Of a stretch of 64,000 nucleotides of DNA, positions 43,896 through 52,898 are shown piece after piece; position 1 is the stretch's first letter, and the number at the start of each line of letters is the position of its first letter. Position numbers and translations under genes: made by a program. This DNA is from CAYXDO01 sp964463485. Its GTDB lineage: Bacteria; Myxococcota; Kuafuiibacteriia; Kuafuiibacteriales; Kuafuiibacteriaceae. The stretch lies in NCBI GenBank assembly GCA_964463485.1, contig CAYXDO010000028.1, positions 1 to 64,000 of the forward strand, read 5' to 3'. The notes under the pieces were generated by a model that was not told where the DNA came from, made no database searches, and worked only from the letters and a program-made list of their open reading frames with translations.

Positions 43896-44013
43896 GCGGG
43901 GGTCAGTTTCGCATGGTCGCGGTGGTACGCAACCACTCGCGCTGGATCGCAGGAGCGCTCGAGCGGAACGTCAGGAACGGGACGACCTCGCGCTTTGCGT
44001 GCGGACACGTCCG

Positions 44014-44052
44014 CTGCCCGTCCGTGCCTTGGCGAGGGGCACGGACGGGCAG
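44014..44052. repeat. Perfect 15-bp inverted repeat (hairpin)
   Basis: CTGCCCGTCCGTGCC (44014-44028) and its exact complement GGCACGGACGGGCAG (44038-44052) flank a 9-base loop. No T run follows on either strand, so a standard terminator is not supported. It lies between recA and the flippase gene. Confidence 0.8.
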
Positions 44053-44118
44053 GGCGGGATGGCCCAGGCTGAGGAGGGACTCAGCCCGGCTGGAGGATTG
44101 GGGCGCTGCCTGGCGACT

Positions 44119-44293
44119 GCGCGAAGCCTAGGCGCACGCAAGCTGCCTGCGGACCCAGGGGTCCGCGAAGCTTAGGCGCGGTCCCCGGGGGTCCGCGAAG
44201 CTTAGGCGCGGTCCCCGGGGGTCCGCGAAGCTTAGGCGCAGGCAAGATGCCTGCGCTCCCAGGGGTCCGCGAAGCTTAGCTAGCTAGGCGCAG
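44119..44293. repeat. 30-bp direct repeats with hairpin, downstream of recA
   Basis: Two perfect tandem 30-bp units (44161-44190, 44191-44220), beginning GTCCGCGAAGCTTAGGCGC and ending in a G run, are followed by two variant copies (from 44221 and from about 44265) and preceded by a degenerate one near 44119. The third unit contains a 9-bp stem GCGCAGGCA/TGCCTGCGC around AGA (44236-44256). There are no unique spacers. Such arrays resemble REP-like intergenic repeats. Confidence 0.85.
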
Positions 44294-44306
44294 GCCTCCC
44301 AGCGGT

Positions 44307-45494
<1,188 letters not shown>

Positions 45495-45501
45495 GGAGGG
45501 A

Positions 45502-45518
45502 CCGTACGTTCGTTCAGT
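45502..45518. promoter_or_regulatory. Candidate LexA box of recA
   Basis: CCGTACGTTCGTTCAGT fits, as I recall it, the Myxococcus LexA consensus CTRHAMRYBYGTTCAGS at 15 of 17 positions. It lies 7-8 bp before the recA ATG, where LexA binding would block transcription. It is on the strand opposite to the gene. DNA damage induction of recA would follow. Confidence 0.6.
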
Positions 45519-45620
45519 ATCGGTGTCAAGGCAATGGGAAGTCGACTGCGTACGGAAGGGACGGAGAATGTCCGTTCATTCCGATTTGCGAGCGTCCACG
45601 ACCATCAGAAATCGCAACCA

Positions 45621-47948
45621 TCAGAAATCGACGGAGCCCTCGGGTGGTGGAGCTTGTTTCACGACGAAGCTCAGATCTGGGCCGGGCGCGGCGCTGAGGC
45701 GGCCGTACACCGCGTACGTCTCCATGACGCGTCGCATGTACCGCCTGGTCTCTCGATACGAGGTCGATTCCACGAACGTGTCCAACTCCTTGCCGTCGTG
45801 TTGTTGGATCCAGCGATCCATCACGGCGGGGCCCGCGTTGTACGCGCCCGCGGCGAGCGCAGGCTGATTCTGATATCGATCGAGAAGTTGGCGCAGGTAC
45901 CACGTGCCCAGCCAGATGTTGGAGGCGGGCTGCGTGTAGCGCGCCGCGTGCGCTCGCGCTCCCTTGGCGCGCTTACCGATCGTACGAGCGGTGTCGGGCA
46001 TGAGCTGCATGAGCCCGCGAGCGCCCACGTGACTCTTCACGTTGGGCCGAAAGTGGCTCTCGGTGCGCATGATCGACAGGACGAAGTACGGGTCGACGTT
46101 GTGGACCCTCGCGGCCTCCTGGACTTCGTTCCAGAAGGCCTGCGGATACGCGAGCCGCCATGCGCGCCACGCGTACGGTTCGCCGTTGAGGAGGTCGGCG
46201 CCGTCTTGAGTGATGGCGGTGGCCAAGCGGAAGGCTTGGTAGTGCGCCCCGAGGGTCTCGAGCATTTCGGCGACCATCACTCGGCTCTTCTGATCTCGGA
46301 TGCGCGCGAGGTGCTGGCTCGCTTCGTCGAGCTCTTCGACGGCGAGGTTTTGGAGACCGGCGCCGTTGAGGGCGATGGCTCGATCGACGTGAATGGGCCG
46401 CTCGCGACCGAGGAGCACCAAGACCTCCTCGAGCGTGGATCGTTTGGAGTCTTTGGCGACGATGAGGTCGACCTTGTCGCCCAAGCGTTCGAGCCTCATT
46501 CGAGCCCACGCGCCGTAGTAGCTGAGGGGAGCCGCTCGGAGGACCTCTTTGTATTTTTCGCGCGCTCCGGGTCGATCACCTTCGAGCTCCTTGATGCGTC
46601 CGATCCAGTAGCGGCACCACGAGATCATCTCGCTGGTGGGGTGCTCCTCGAGGAGCTGGGAGAAGGCGCGTCGTGCGAGGGCGTAGTCGTTGCCGAGGTA
46701 GGCGGCCCAACCGGCGAACCACAAGGCCTCCGGTCGGCGGTCCCACTTTTTGAATTGGTCGGCGAACTTGAGGAAGCGCGCGGCGGCCTCTTTGAAGTTC
46801 CCGCTGTTGTAAGGCAGCCAGGCGGCGAGGTACTGCGCGTCGGCGGAGCGTTTCGACTTCGGATATCGCCTCGCGAGCTCGTCGAACATCACGATCGCGC
46901 CCTCGTTGTCGTTCTTGTTCATGAGGAGCTGTCCGAGGCGTTCGAGCACGGCAGGCCCGTCGGGATCGTCGAGCCCGGTCTGATAGAGCCCTCGCAAGGT
47001 CGTCTCTTCCTCGGCGCTCTTCTTCTGCTCCCGGTACACGTTGGCGCGTTCGAGCTTGATGCGACGCGAGAGCTCGGGAGCTTTTTTCTCGAGCTCTCCG
47101 AGCGCCTTGTGCGCCGCCGTCAGCGCTCCGGAGCGAACGAGGTTTTGAATTCGCAGGAGCTCGATGCGAGCGTTGGTCACCGGGGGCTTCACACCCTTGG
47201 CCTCCAAGCGCTTCATGAGCACCTCGGCCTGCTGAGCCATTTTGGATCCCGGAAAGTCCAAGAGCAGCTTCCAAGCCTCCTTGGAGGCGCGCTCCGCCTG
47301 ACCCAGCTTCTCGTAGATCACCGCTCGCTCCAGCAGGAGCCCGGCGCGGTTTTCGATCGTTCGCTTCTTGGCGAGCAAGGCGTCGAGCACGGCGAGCTGC
47401 GCGGCCGGAGCGTCGAGCTGCCCGAGCACGTTGACGAGCCCGCGGGCCGCCGCGAGTCGCACGGACCGGACCTGAGCAAGGCGGAAAGCGTCTTTGTACG
47501 CCTCGAGGGCCTCTGGTTTTCGACCTAGAGCCAGTAAGGCGTCCGCGCGTATCAGAGACTCTCGATCAGCGAGCAGCGGGTCCGTCTGCTGCGAGAGCAC
47601 TCGCAGCGCACCCGCCGCGTCGGCTCGCGACAGGAGCGCGCGGGCCTCGGCATACGCTTTTGCCGCAGGGATCAGCATCGGCACCGCCGAAGACGCCGTG
47701 CGGGCCTGAATGGACAGCGACAGCACGTTCGCCTCGTCGATCGTCAGCGGAAGAAGAAGCTCCGAGCCAGGAGCTGCGTGGGCGATCTCGGCACCGAAAA
47801 TGAAGACGCCAACCACGACACCTACGGCCCACGACGTACGGCCGCGACGAAGTGTCTCCGCGCCGACATGACGGAGCGGCGAGTCGAGCGAGATGGAGGG
47901 CAGGCGCCTGAGCACGACGGCGATTCGACAGCGCACTCCGTTCAACAC
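45621..47948 (-). CDS. slt: Soluble lytic murein transglycosylase (Slt70-like) with TPR-like superhelix
   Basis: A 775-residue exported protein. A signal-like hydrophobic stretch (SWAVGVVVGVFIFGAEIAHA) follows a 38-residue N-terminal extension, so the true start may be a later GTG. Residues about 100-560 are TPR-like helical repeats. The C-terminal GEWL domain has catalytic Glu630 in SIMRTESHFRPN, GARGLMQLMPDTA and AAGAYNAGPAVMDRW. It cleaves the peptidoglycan glycan chain to anhydro-muropeptides. The start GTG 47948 lies 13 bp from the end of the regulator gene. Confidence 0.9.
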   Translation of the reverse strand: MLNGVRCRIAVVLRRLPSISLDSPLRHVGAETLRRGRTSWAVGVVVGVFIFGAEIAHAAPGSELLLPLTIDEANVLSLSIQARTASSAVPMLIPAAKAYAEARALLSRADAAGALRVLSQQTDPLLADRESLIRADALLALGRKPEALEAYKDAFRLAQVRSVRLAAARGLVNVLGQLDAPAAQLAVLDALLAKKRTIENRAGLLLERAVIYEKLGQAERASKEAWKLLLDFPGSKMAQQAEVLMKRLEAKGVKPPVTNARIELLRIQNLVRSGALTAAHKALGELEKKAPELSRRIKLERANVYREQKKSAEEETTLRGLYQTGLDDPDGPAVLERLGQLLMNKNDNEGAIVMFDELARRYPKSKRSADAQYLAAWLPYNSGNFKEAAARFLKFADQFKKWDRRPEALWFAGWAAYLGNDYALARRAFSQLLEEHPTSEMISWCRYWIGRIKELEGDRPGAREKYKEVLRAAPLSYYGAWARMRLERLGDKVDLIVAKDSKRSTLEEVLVLLGRERPIHVDRAIALNGAGLQNLAVEELDEASQHLARIRDQKSRVMVAEMLETLGAHYQAFRLATAITQDGADLLNGEPYAWRAWRLAYPQAFWNEVQEAARVHNVDPYFVLSIMRTESHFRPNVKSHVGARGLMQLMPDTARTIGKRAKGARAHAARYTQPASNIWLGTWYLRQLLDRYQNQPALAAGAYNAGPAVMDRWIQQHDGKELDTFVESTSYRETRRYMRRVMETYAVYGRLSAAPGPDLSFVVKQAPPPEGSVDF

Positions 47949-47961
47949 GGAGTCAAGAACG

Positions 47962-48624
47962 CTAGATGTTGATGATTCCTTGGCGGATGCCTTCTGTGAC
48001 GGCCTCCACGCGGTTCGTCACGTCCAGCTTTTCGTAGATGTGCTCGAGGTGGGTACGGATCGTGGCCTTCGACAATCCGAGGACCTTCGCGGCCTCGTTG
48101 TTCGAGAGGCCCTTGGCGATGATCTGCAGGATCTCGAGCTCGCGTTCCGTGAGCGGCGATCCGGCCTTTCCGCCGCTGCTCGTCTTCGGAGGCTCCTCAC
48201 CCTGAACGGGCAGGAGCCTCATGAGCGCACGTGCGAGGTTGGGCTGGATCACCGACCCGCCGGCGCGGACGTCTTTGATGGCCTCCACGATCTTTTCGAC
48301 CGGCGCACCCTTCAGGAGATAGCCCGCAGCTCCCGCGCGGATCGCGCCGAGGACCTTCTCTTCTTCATCGAAGATCGTGAAGACGAGGATTTCGATCTCC
48401 GGGTGCTTGGCCTTGACCTGCTTGGTAACCTCCATGCCGCTCATGCCCGGGAGCCCGAGATCCATGAGAATGACCTCGGGGTTGCACATCTCGACTTCTT
48501 CGATCGCGCTCTCACCTGAAAGCGCCGACCCCACGATCTCGATCTCCTCGAAGGTCTCGAGCAACTTGACCTGAGCCTTGAGGATCTGCGGTTGATCCTC
48601 TACCACCATGACACGAATCGGCAT
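47962..48624 (-). CDS. NarL/FixJ-type response regulator
   Basis: A 220-residue regulator. The receiver domain (1-125) has the acidic pair Glu9-Asp10 in VVEDQPQ, phosphorylation site Asp55 in LMDLGLPG, Thr near FTIFDEEE and Lys in LLKGAP. The LuxR-type helix-turn-helix is at about 145-210 (LTERELEILQIIAKGLSNNEAAKVLGLSKATIRTHL). No kinase is adjacent, so the signal is unknown. Start ATG 48624; a longer frame upstream lacks support. Divergent from the TIGR02757 gene. Confidence 0.93.
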   Translation of the reverse strand: MPIRVMVVEDQPQILKAQVKLLETFEEIEIVGSALSGESAIEEVEMCNPEVILMDLGLPGMSGMEVTKQVKAKHPEIEILVFTIFDEEEKVLGAIRAGAAGYLLKGAPVEKIVEAIKDVRAGGSVIQPNLARALMRLLPVQGEEPPKTSSGGKAGSPLTERELEILQIIAKGLSNNEAAKVLGLSKATIRTHLEHIYEKLDVTNRVEAVTEGIRQGIINI

Positions 48625-48740
48625 TTCGTCCTCGATCTGACACGAGCCGGATCTTAGTCTCCGGCGCGGTGACAGCATATCGCGGTCGCAGGTCACTCCT
48701 CAAGCCGCCGACTGGCGAAGTAGACGATCGGCCGATTCTC

Positions 48741-49685
48741 GTGGACTCGAAAACCCAGCCCGAGACCCTGGTTTTCGGACCTCGCGCGGCCGACGAGACA
48801 CTTTGCAGCGCGCTCGATGCCTTCCTCGCGGGTCAAAACAGGGAAGCCCTCGTGCATTCGGACCCCGTGGAGCTCGTGAGGGTCTACCAAGACCCGCATG
48901 ATCAAGAGGTCGCCGGCCTGTTCGTGGCGAGCCTCGCCTACGGGCGCGTCGCGTCGATTCGGGCGGCCGCTTCCCGTGTGCTCGCCGCGCTCGGTGATCG
49001 GCCCGCGCGTGCCATCGATGCGGGCCGCTTCGTTGGCCTCGAAGGCTTCGTGTATCGCTTTCAGCGCGACGACGACATGCCCGCGTTGGCTCGCGCTATT
49101 CGGGGAGTAAGAGCGGAGTTCGGGAGCTTGGGAAGCGCGCTCCTCGCGCTCGACCCAGGAGGAGCCGATTACGCGGCGGCGCTCGATCGGTGGGTCGAGA
49201 CGCTCCGAGCTCGCGGACAGCGCACGAGCCGCGGCTTCGAATTCTTACTCCCACGCGTGAACGCCGGCGCGGCCAAGCGCCTCTGGCTCTACCTCCGCTG
49301 GATGATCCGAGCGGAAGACGGGATCGATCTCGGGACGTGGCGTACGTTCGGCTCGTTCGATCCCGGTCGCTTGCTCGTTCCGATCGACACCCACGTCCAG
49401 CGAATCGCGCGTTACGTGGGCCTGACCGATCGCGCGTCTTCGGATCTGGTCATGGCTCGGGAGGTCACCGGAAACCTGGCCCGCTTGCGCCCGGGCGACC
49501 CCGTCGCCTACGACATGGCGCTGTGCCATCTTGGCGTAAGTGGATCGTGTCCACGACGCCGCGATCCGGTACGCTGCGTGGGGTGCCCGATTCGCGCCAT
49601 CTGTCGGCTCGGCGAGCCGCCTCTCGCTGCGCCTGCGTCAAAAGAGCCCTCCAAGCGCTCCTCGCGGCGATCGCCGTCGAAGTAG
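48741..49685 (+). CDS. TIGR02757 family protein (HhH-GPD-like with Fe-S Cys)
   Basis: About 314 residues. The family is helical and related to DNA glycosylases; function unproven. Seen: GLFVASLAYGRVASI, LLVPIDTHVQRIARYVGLTDR and the C-terminal CPRRRDPVRCVGCPIRAIC, whose four Cys match the Fe-S-binding pattern of endonuclease III-like proteins. I prefer the GTG at 48741 because it leaves room for divergent promoters; the frame stays open to a GTG at 48669. The 3' end overlaps the next gene by about 100 bp in another frame. Confidence 0.75.
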   Translation: MDSKTQPETLVFGPRAADETLCSALDAFLAGQNREALVHSDPVELVRVYQDPHDQEVAGLFVASLAYGRVASIRAAASRVLAALGDRPARAIDAGRFVGLEGFVYRFQRDDDMPALARAIRGVRAEFGSLGSALLALDPGGADYAAALDRWVETLRARGQRTSRGFEFLLPRVNAGAAKRLWLYLRWMIRAEDGIDLGTWRTFGSFDPGRLLVPIDTHVQRIARYVGLTDRASSDLVMAREVTGNLARLRPGDPVAYDMALCHLGVSGSCPRRRDPVRCVGCPIRAICRLGEPPLAAPASKEPSKRSSRRSPSK

Positions 49686-50560
49686 GCTGCTCCCCTGGAG
49701 TCGGCCGCCCGCCCGAATATCCCGACGCTTCGAATCCTTTGGACGCCAACGAAATCGTCGACGCCAGCGCGGACACGGGCACGGACGCGGGCGTGTCGTC
49801 CGACGGTTCGGACGCAGGCCCAGGAGACTTGGGGTCGAGGGATGCCTCCGAGATCGTGTTGCGCGATGGTGGCCTTGGTCCGTCGTATCCGCTGACCGGA
49901 ATCTTTCGCACGCGTGATGGAACGGTCGTCTACGCTCGCGAGGTCGGCGGCTTCGTGTCGCTCGTGCTCGATCAGCATCCCTATGTGTATCTAGGGCTCG
50001 TCGATGCAGAAGGTCGCTTCGACGCCGTGTCTCCGCCGCTGCTTCGCTCGGGTTGTCAGGTCGCGCGAGTGGGCGGGATGTACGATCGCAACGGATCGAT
50101 CCTCACGATCGATCACACGAGCTGTCGCGACGACGGCCGTCCGTTCTCGGCGTCGCTCACCGCCGTGTTCGCAGAAGACTTCGATTACTCCTTCAGCGGC
50201 GTCTACGAGCTCAACGTTCGCAACATCCAAGATCCGGTCGGCTGCCTCGTCGAGCAGCCCGGTAATCCGCGGTGGGGCATCAATCTGATCCAGTCGTCGC
50301 GTACGGTCGCGGTTCACACCGCGATGGATCCGGAGCCCGCGATGTACATCGGGTCCATGGACTTCTCGACGCGCACCGTGACCGCGATTCAACGCCTGTC
50401 CGCGGGCGTCGAGATGGCCGATCCCTCGATGACGATCCAGTTCTTCCAAATCTCGTTGAACGACCCGCTGACGATCCAAGGGCAGAGGGACGTGGTCGAT
50501 ACGGAGCGAAGCTGTGCGTATCGCATCGATTTCGAAGGCATTCGCATCGAGGTCCCGTAG
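49583..50560 (+). CDS. Predicted lipoprotein, unknown function
   Basis: About 325 residues from GTG 49583. The N terminus reads ACVKRALQALLAAIAVEVGC, a signal sequence with a lipobox-like VGC. An Asp/Ser/Ala-rich linker follows (DASADTGTDAGVSSDGSDAG), typical of myxobacterial outer-membrane lipoproteins. The remainder is beta-rich with scattered Cys. The first 100 bp overlap the previous gene in a different frame; that overlap is long, so the start is uncertain. Confidence 0.6.
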   Translation: MPDSRHLSARRAASRCACVKRALQALLAAIAVEVGCSPGVGRPPEYPDASNPLDANEIVDASADTGTDAGVSSDGSDAGPGDLGSRDASEIVLRDGGLGPSYPLTGIFRTRDGTVVYAREVGGFVSLVLDQHPYVYLGLVDAEGRFDAVSPPLLRSGCQVARVGGMYDRNGSILTIDHTSCRDDGRPFSASLTAVFAEDFDYSFSGVYELNVRNIQDPVGCLVEQPGNPRWGINLIQSSRTVAVHTAMDPEPAMYIGSMDFSTRTVTAIQRLSAGVEMADPSMTIQFFQISLNDPLTIQGQRDVVDTERSCAYRIDFEGIRIEVP

Positions 50561-50601
50561 GGCTTGTCGCTGGTGAGAAGCCGTGGCACTCGTTTCGGCG
50601 C

Positions 50602-51417
50602 GTGGGAAAGAAATCGCGGGAGAAACGGGCTCGCAGAGAAGCCCAAGAAGCTCCGAAGAACGGTGACGATCGGCAAGAGGGGGCGGGCGCGGGTGATCTG
50701 CGTTTGATCGACATTCTGGCCGAAGACTTCATCAAAGGCGTTCCCGAGGCCGAGACGACGCTGACGATGATGGGCCGCGACGCGTCCTACACGGTCACTC
50801 GAATCGGTGAAGAGAAGCGCCACGCGGGCCTGGTGGAGCTCGGCAAGAAGCTCGTGGCCCTGAAGCCGCAGGTCGCGACGAATTTGTACGAGCTCCGGCG
50901 CGCCTCTATCGCCGAGCATCTCGCGGTGTCCAACGCGCCTACGGCCACGGACACTACGGTCGAGCTCGCCTGGCACTCGGTGGCGCTGTTCGATCCCGCG
51001 GTGCTCGCCGCGGATCTGGTCAAAGGGGGGCGAGTCCGCAACGACCCCAAGCGAATTGCCGCGGGTGATCTCGCCTGGTTCTCCCTCGCGCCGGACGAGC
51101 GCGCCTCGATCCGATTCACGACCGCCGACGGTGTCACCGACGAGCCCGGGCTCAAGCTCAAGCTCCGCGTGTCATCGGGGCTCGTGTTCGTCGGCCCGCC
51201 AGAGGCGTCCGATGGCCCTCGCCTCGGCGAAGTTCGGCTCGATCCGTTTCGCACCAAGCTTGACGAGTACTTGGACAAGGGTCGTCTCGTGAGGGTCAAG
51301 GCCGGCGACTACCTCTTGGTGGCCCGCCGGACCGAGCCAGGACAAATCGGGGTCCGGTTGCTGCCTTGGGTCGAGGGCGTCGCCACGACTTCGCCGGAGG
51401 CACTTGTTCTTCCGTAA
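50602..51417 (+). CDS. Hypothetical conserved-looking protein
   Basis: About 271 residues from GTG 50602. The first 35 residues are Lys/Arg/Glu-rich (GKKSREKRARREAQEAPK). The rest is mixed alpha/beta: LIDILAEDFIKGVPEAETTLTMMGRDASYTV, then a longer domain with LYELRRASIAEHLAVSN and ending SPEALVLP. I do not recognise a family. It lies directly before infC (about 107 bp), but nothing links it to translation. Confidence 0.5.
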   Translation: MGKKSREKRARREAQEAPKNGDDRQEGAGAGDLRLIDILAEDFIKGVPEAETTLTMMGRDASYTVTRIGEEKRHAGLVELGKKLVALKPQVATNLYELRRASIAEHLAVSNAPTATDTTVELAWHSVALFDPAVLAADLVKGGRVRNDPKRIAAGDLAWFSLAPDERASIRFTTADGVTDEPGLKLKLRVSSGLVFVGPPEASDGPRLGEVRLDPFRTKLDEYLDKGRLVRVKAGDYLLVARRTEPGQIGVRLLPWVEGVATTSPEALVLP

Positions 51418-51435
51418 AGGGTATATCAGAACGAG

Positions 51436-51455
51436 CAAGAGCGCCGTTGCTCTTG
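51436..51455 (+). terminator. Candidate hairpin before infC
   Basis: CAAGAGC (51436-51442) and GCTCTTG (51449-51455) form a 7-bp stem with a 6-base loop, followed by TAAAA rather than a T run. It could be a weak terminator of the upstream gene or a leader hairpin of infC. It occurs 19 bp after the previous stop codon. Confidence 0.4.
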
Positions 51456-51524
51456 TAAAAGCGCGCGCGCCTCTGGCAGAAGAACGCGTCGCCACGCCGA
51501 AGGGCGAGATGAGGGAGAGTCGGA

Positions 51525-52226
51525 TTGTCGGATGCGTTTGAAGATCGGGCCGCGAAGTCCAAGAAGGGCGGCCGCAAGGACGACCGTAAAAAGAACGAGC
51601 AGCGTGTCGACCGAAGGATCCGGGTTCCGGAAGTCCTCGTGATCGATGCCGACGGCAAGAGCCTCGGAGTGATACCGACGAAAGAGGCTCAGCGAATGGC
51701 GCAGGAGCAAGGGCTCAACCTCGTAGAGGTGGCTCCGAACGCGCGTCCGCCGGTGTGCCGCATCCTCGACTACGGCAAGTTCAAGTACGACCAGAAGAAG
51801 ACCGAGGCGAAGAAACGGCGGAACCAAGTCGTCGTAGAGATCAAAGAGGTCAAGTTCAGGCCGAAGGTGGACAAGCACGACTTCGAGACCAAGCTTCGTC
51901 ATGTCTCTCGCTTTTTGGGCGAGGGAGACAAAGTGAAGTGCACGATCATGTTCCGCGGCCGAGAGATGGCTCACCCCGACCTCGGCGAAGTCGTATTGCG
52001 TCGTGTGCTCGAAGCGTTGAAAGAGAAGATCGTCGTCGAGAACCCTCCGAAGATGGAGGGTCGCAACATGCACATGCAGATCGGTCCCAAGCCGGGCGCC
52101 TGGCCGAAGAAGGAAAGGCCGGCTCAGCATGAGGACGAAGAAGAGATCCTCGAAGATGAAGATGACGAGGACGAGGACGAAGATGGCGGGGACGAGGCCC
52201 ACGGCGAAGCCTCTCCGAGCGCCTGA
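51525..52226 (+). CDS. infC: Translation initiation factor IF-3 with acidic C-terminal tail
   Basis: Binds the 30S subunit, blocks premature joining of the subunits and checks the start codon. It has 233 residues against about 180 in E. coli. The core runs from VDRRIRVPEVLVIDADGKSLGV to about NMHMQIGPKPG and has the usual EVAPNARPPVCRILDYGKFKY and IKEVKFRPKVDKHDFETK blocks. A tail of some 45 residues follows, with a run of Asp/Glu (EEEILEDEDDEDEDEDGG). The start is TTG 51525 with GAGGGAGAG 6 bp upstream; rare infC starts are a known means of self-regulation. It heads the infC-rpmI-rplT operon. Confidence 0.96.
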   Translation: MSDAFEDRAAKSKKGGRKDDRKKNEQRVDRRIRVPEVLVIDADGKSLGVIPTKEAQRMAQEQGLNLVEVAPNARPPVCRILDYGKFKYDQKKTEAKKRRNQVVVEIKEVKFRPKVDKHDFETKLRHVSRFLGEGDKVKCTIMFRGREMAHPDLGEVVLRRVLEALKEKIVVENPPKMEGRNMHMQIGPKPGAWPKKERPAQHEDEEEILEDEDDEDEDEDGGDEAHGEASPSA

Positions 52227-52255
52227 AGGTTCAGATCGAACGGAGCAAAATTGTC

Positions 52256-52459
52256 ATGCCTAAGATGAAGTCGAAGCGCGCCGCGGTGAAGCGCTTCCGG
52301 GTCCTCGGATCCGGCAAGTTCAAGAGGAAGAGCAGCTACCGCAGCCACATGATGTCGCACAAGACCGTGAAGCAGAAGCGACACCTGCGCGGGAACTCGA
52401 TCGTTCACGAGACGAACGAGGGTTCGCTGTTGCGCATGCTTCCCTACTCGCAGAAGTAG
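52256..52459 (+). CDS. rpmI: 50S ribosomal protein L35
   Basis: A 67-residue basic ribosomal protein: MPKMKSKRAAVKRFRVLGSG, the standard L35 start, then HMMSHKTVKQKRHLRG and the C-terminal LLRMLPYSQK. It binds 23S rRNA. It follows infC after 29 bp with a GGAG upstream of the ATG. Confidence 0.97.
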   Translation: MPKMKSKRAAVKRFRVLGSGKFKRKSSYRSHMMSHKTVKQKRHLRGNSIVHETNEGSLLRMLPYSQK

Positions 52460-52495
52460 TTCACGGACGATCAAGGAATTGGTGAGGAGCTCCGT

Positions 52496-52843
52496 ATGGC
52501 TAGGGTCAAAAGAGGATTCAAGCGCCGCCGGCGCGTCAAGAAGTGGTTGAAGCTCGCGAAGGGCAATTTCTCGCGACGGCGCACGGTCTGGAAGCCGGCC
52601 AAAGAGACCGTGATGAAGGGCCTGACCTACGCGTATCGAGATCGACGCATGAAAAGGCGCGAGATCCGATCGCTGTGGATCACGCGTATCAACGCCGCCG
52701 TACGCCTCGGTGGCACGAGCTACAGCCGCTTCGTGCACGGGCTGAAGAAGGCGAAGATCGAGCTCGACCGAAAGGTGCTCGCGGACATCGCGATCCACGA
52801 TCCGAACGCGATGGCGAAGATCGTGGCGATCGCCAAGAGCTAG
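52496..52843 (+). CDS. rplT: 50S ribosomal protein L20
   Basis: A 115-residue basic protein: MARVKRGFKRRRRVKKWLKLAKG at the start (with an unusual run of Arg), then AYRDRRMKRREIRSLWITRINAA and YSRFVHGLKKA. It is needed early in 50S assembly and, in other bacteria, represses this operon by binding its own mRNA. It ends the infC-rpmI-rplT operon, 36 bp after rpmI. Confidence 0.97.
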   Translation: MARVKRGFKRRRRVKKWLKLAKGNFSRRRTVWKPAKETVMKGLTYAYRDRRMKRREIRSLWITRINAAVRLGGTSYSRFVHGLKKAKIELDRKVLADIAIHDPNAMAKIVAIAKS

Positions 52844-52898
52844 TCAGCGCTGGGCGCGGACCCTTGCGTCTGTAGGATTGCGCCGTCTCGGCTTTTTT

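Noticed and set aside
44014..44052. Rho-independent terminator
   Set aside because: The stem is strong, but neither strand has the T run expected after the hairpin, so I left it as an inverted repeat.
44119..44293. CRISPR array downstream of recA
   Set aside because: Contiguous 30-bp units without spacers of their own; more like intergenic REP-type repeats.
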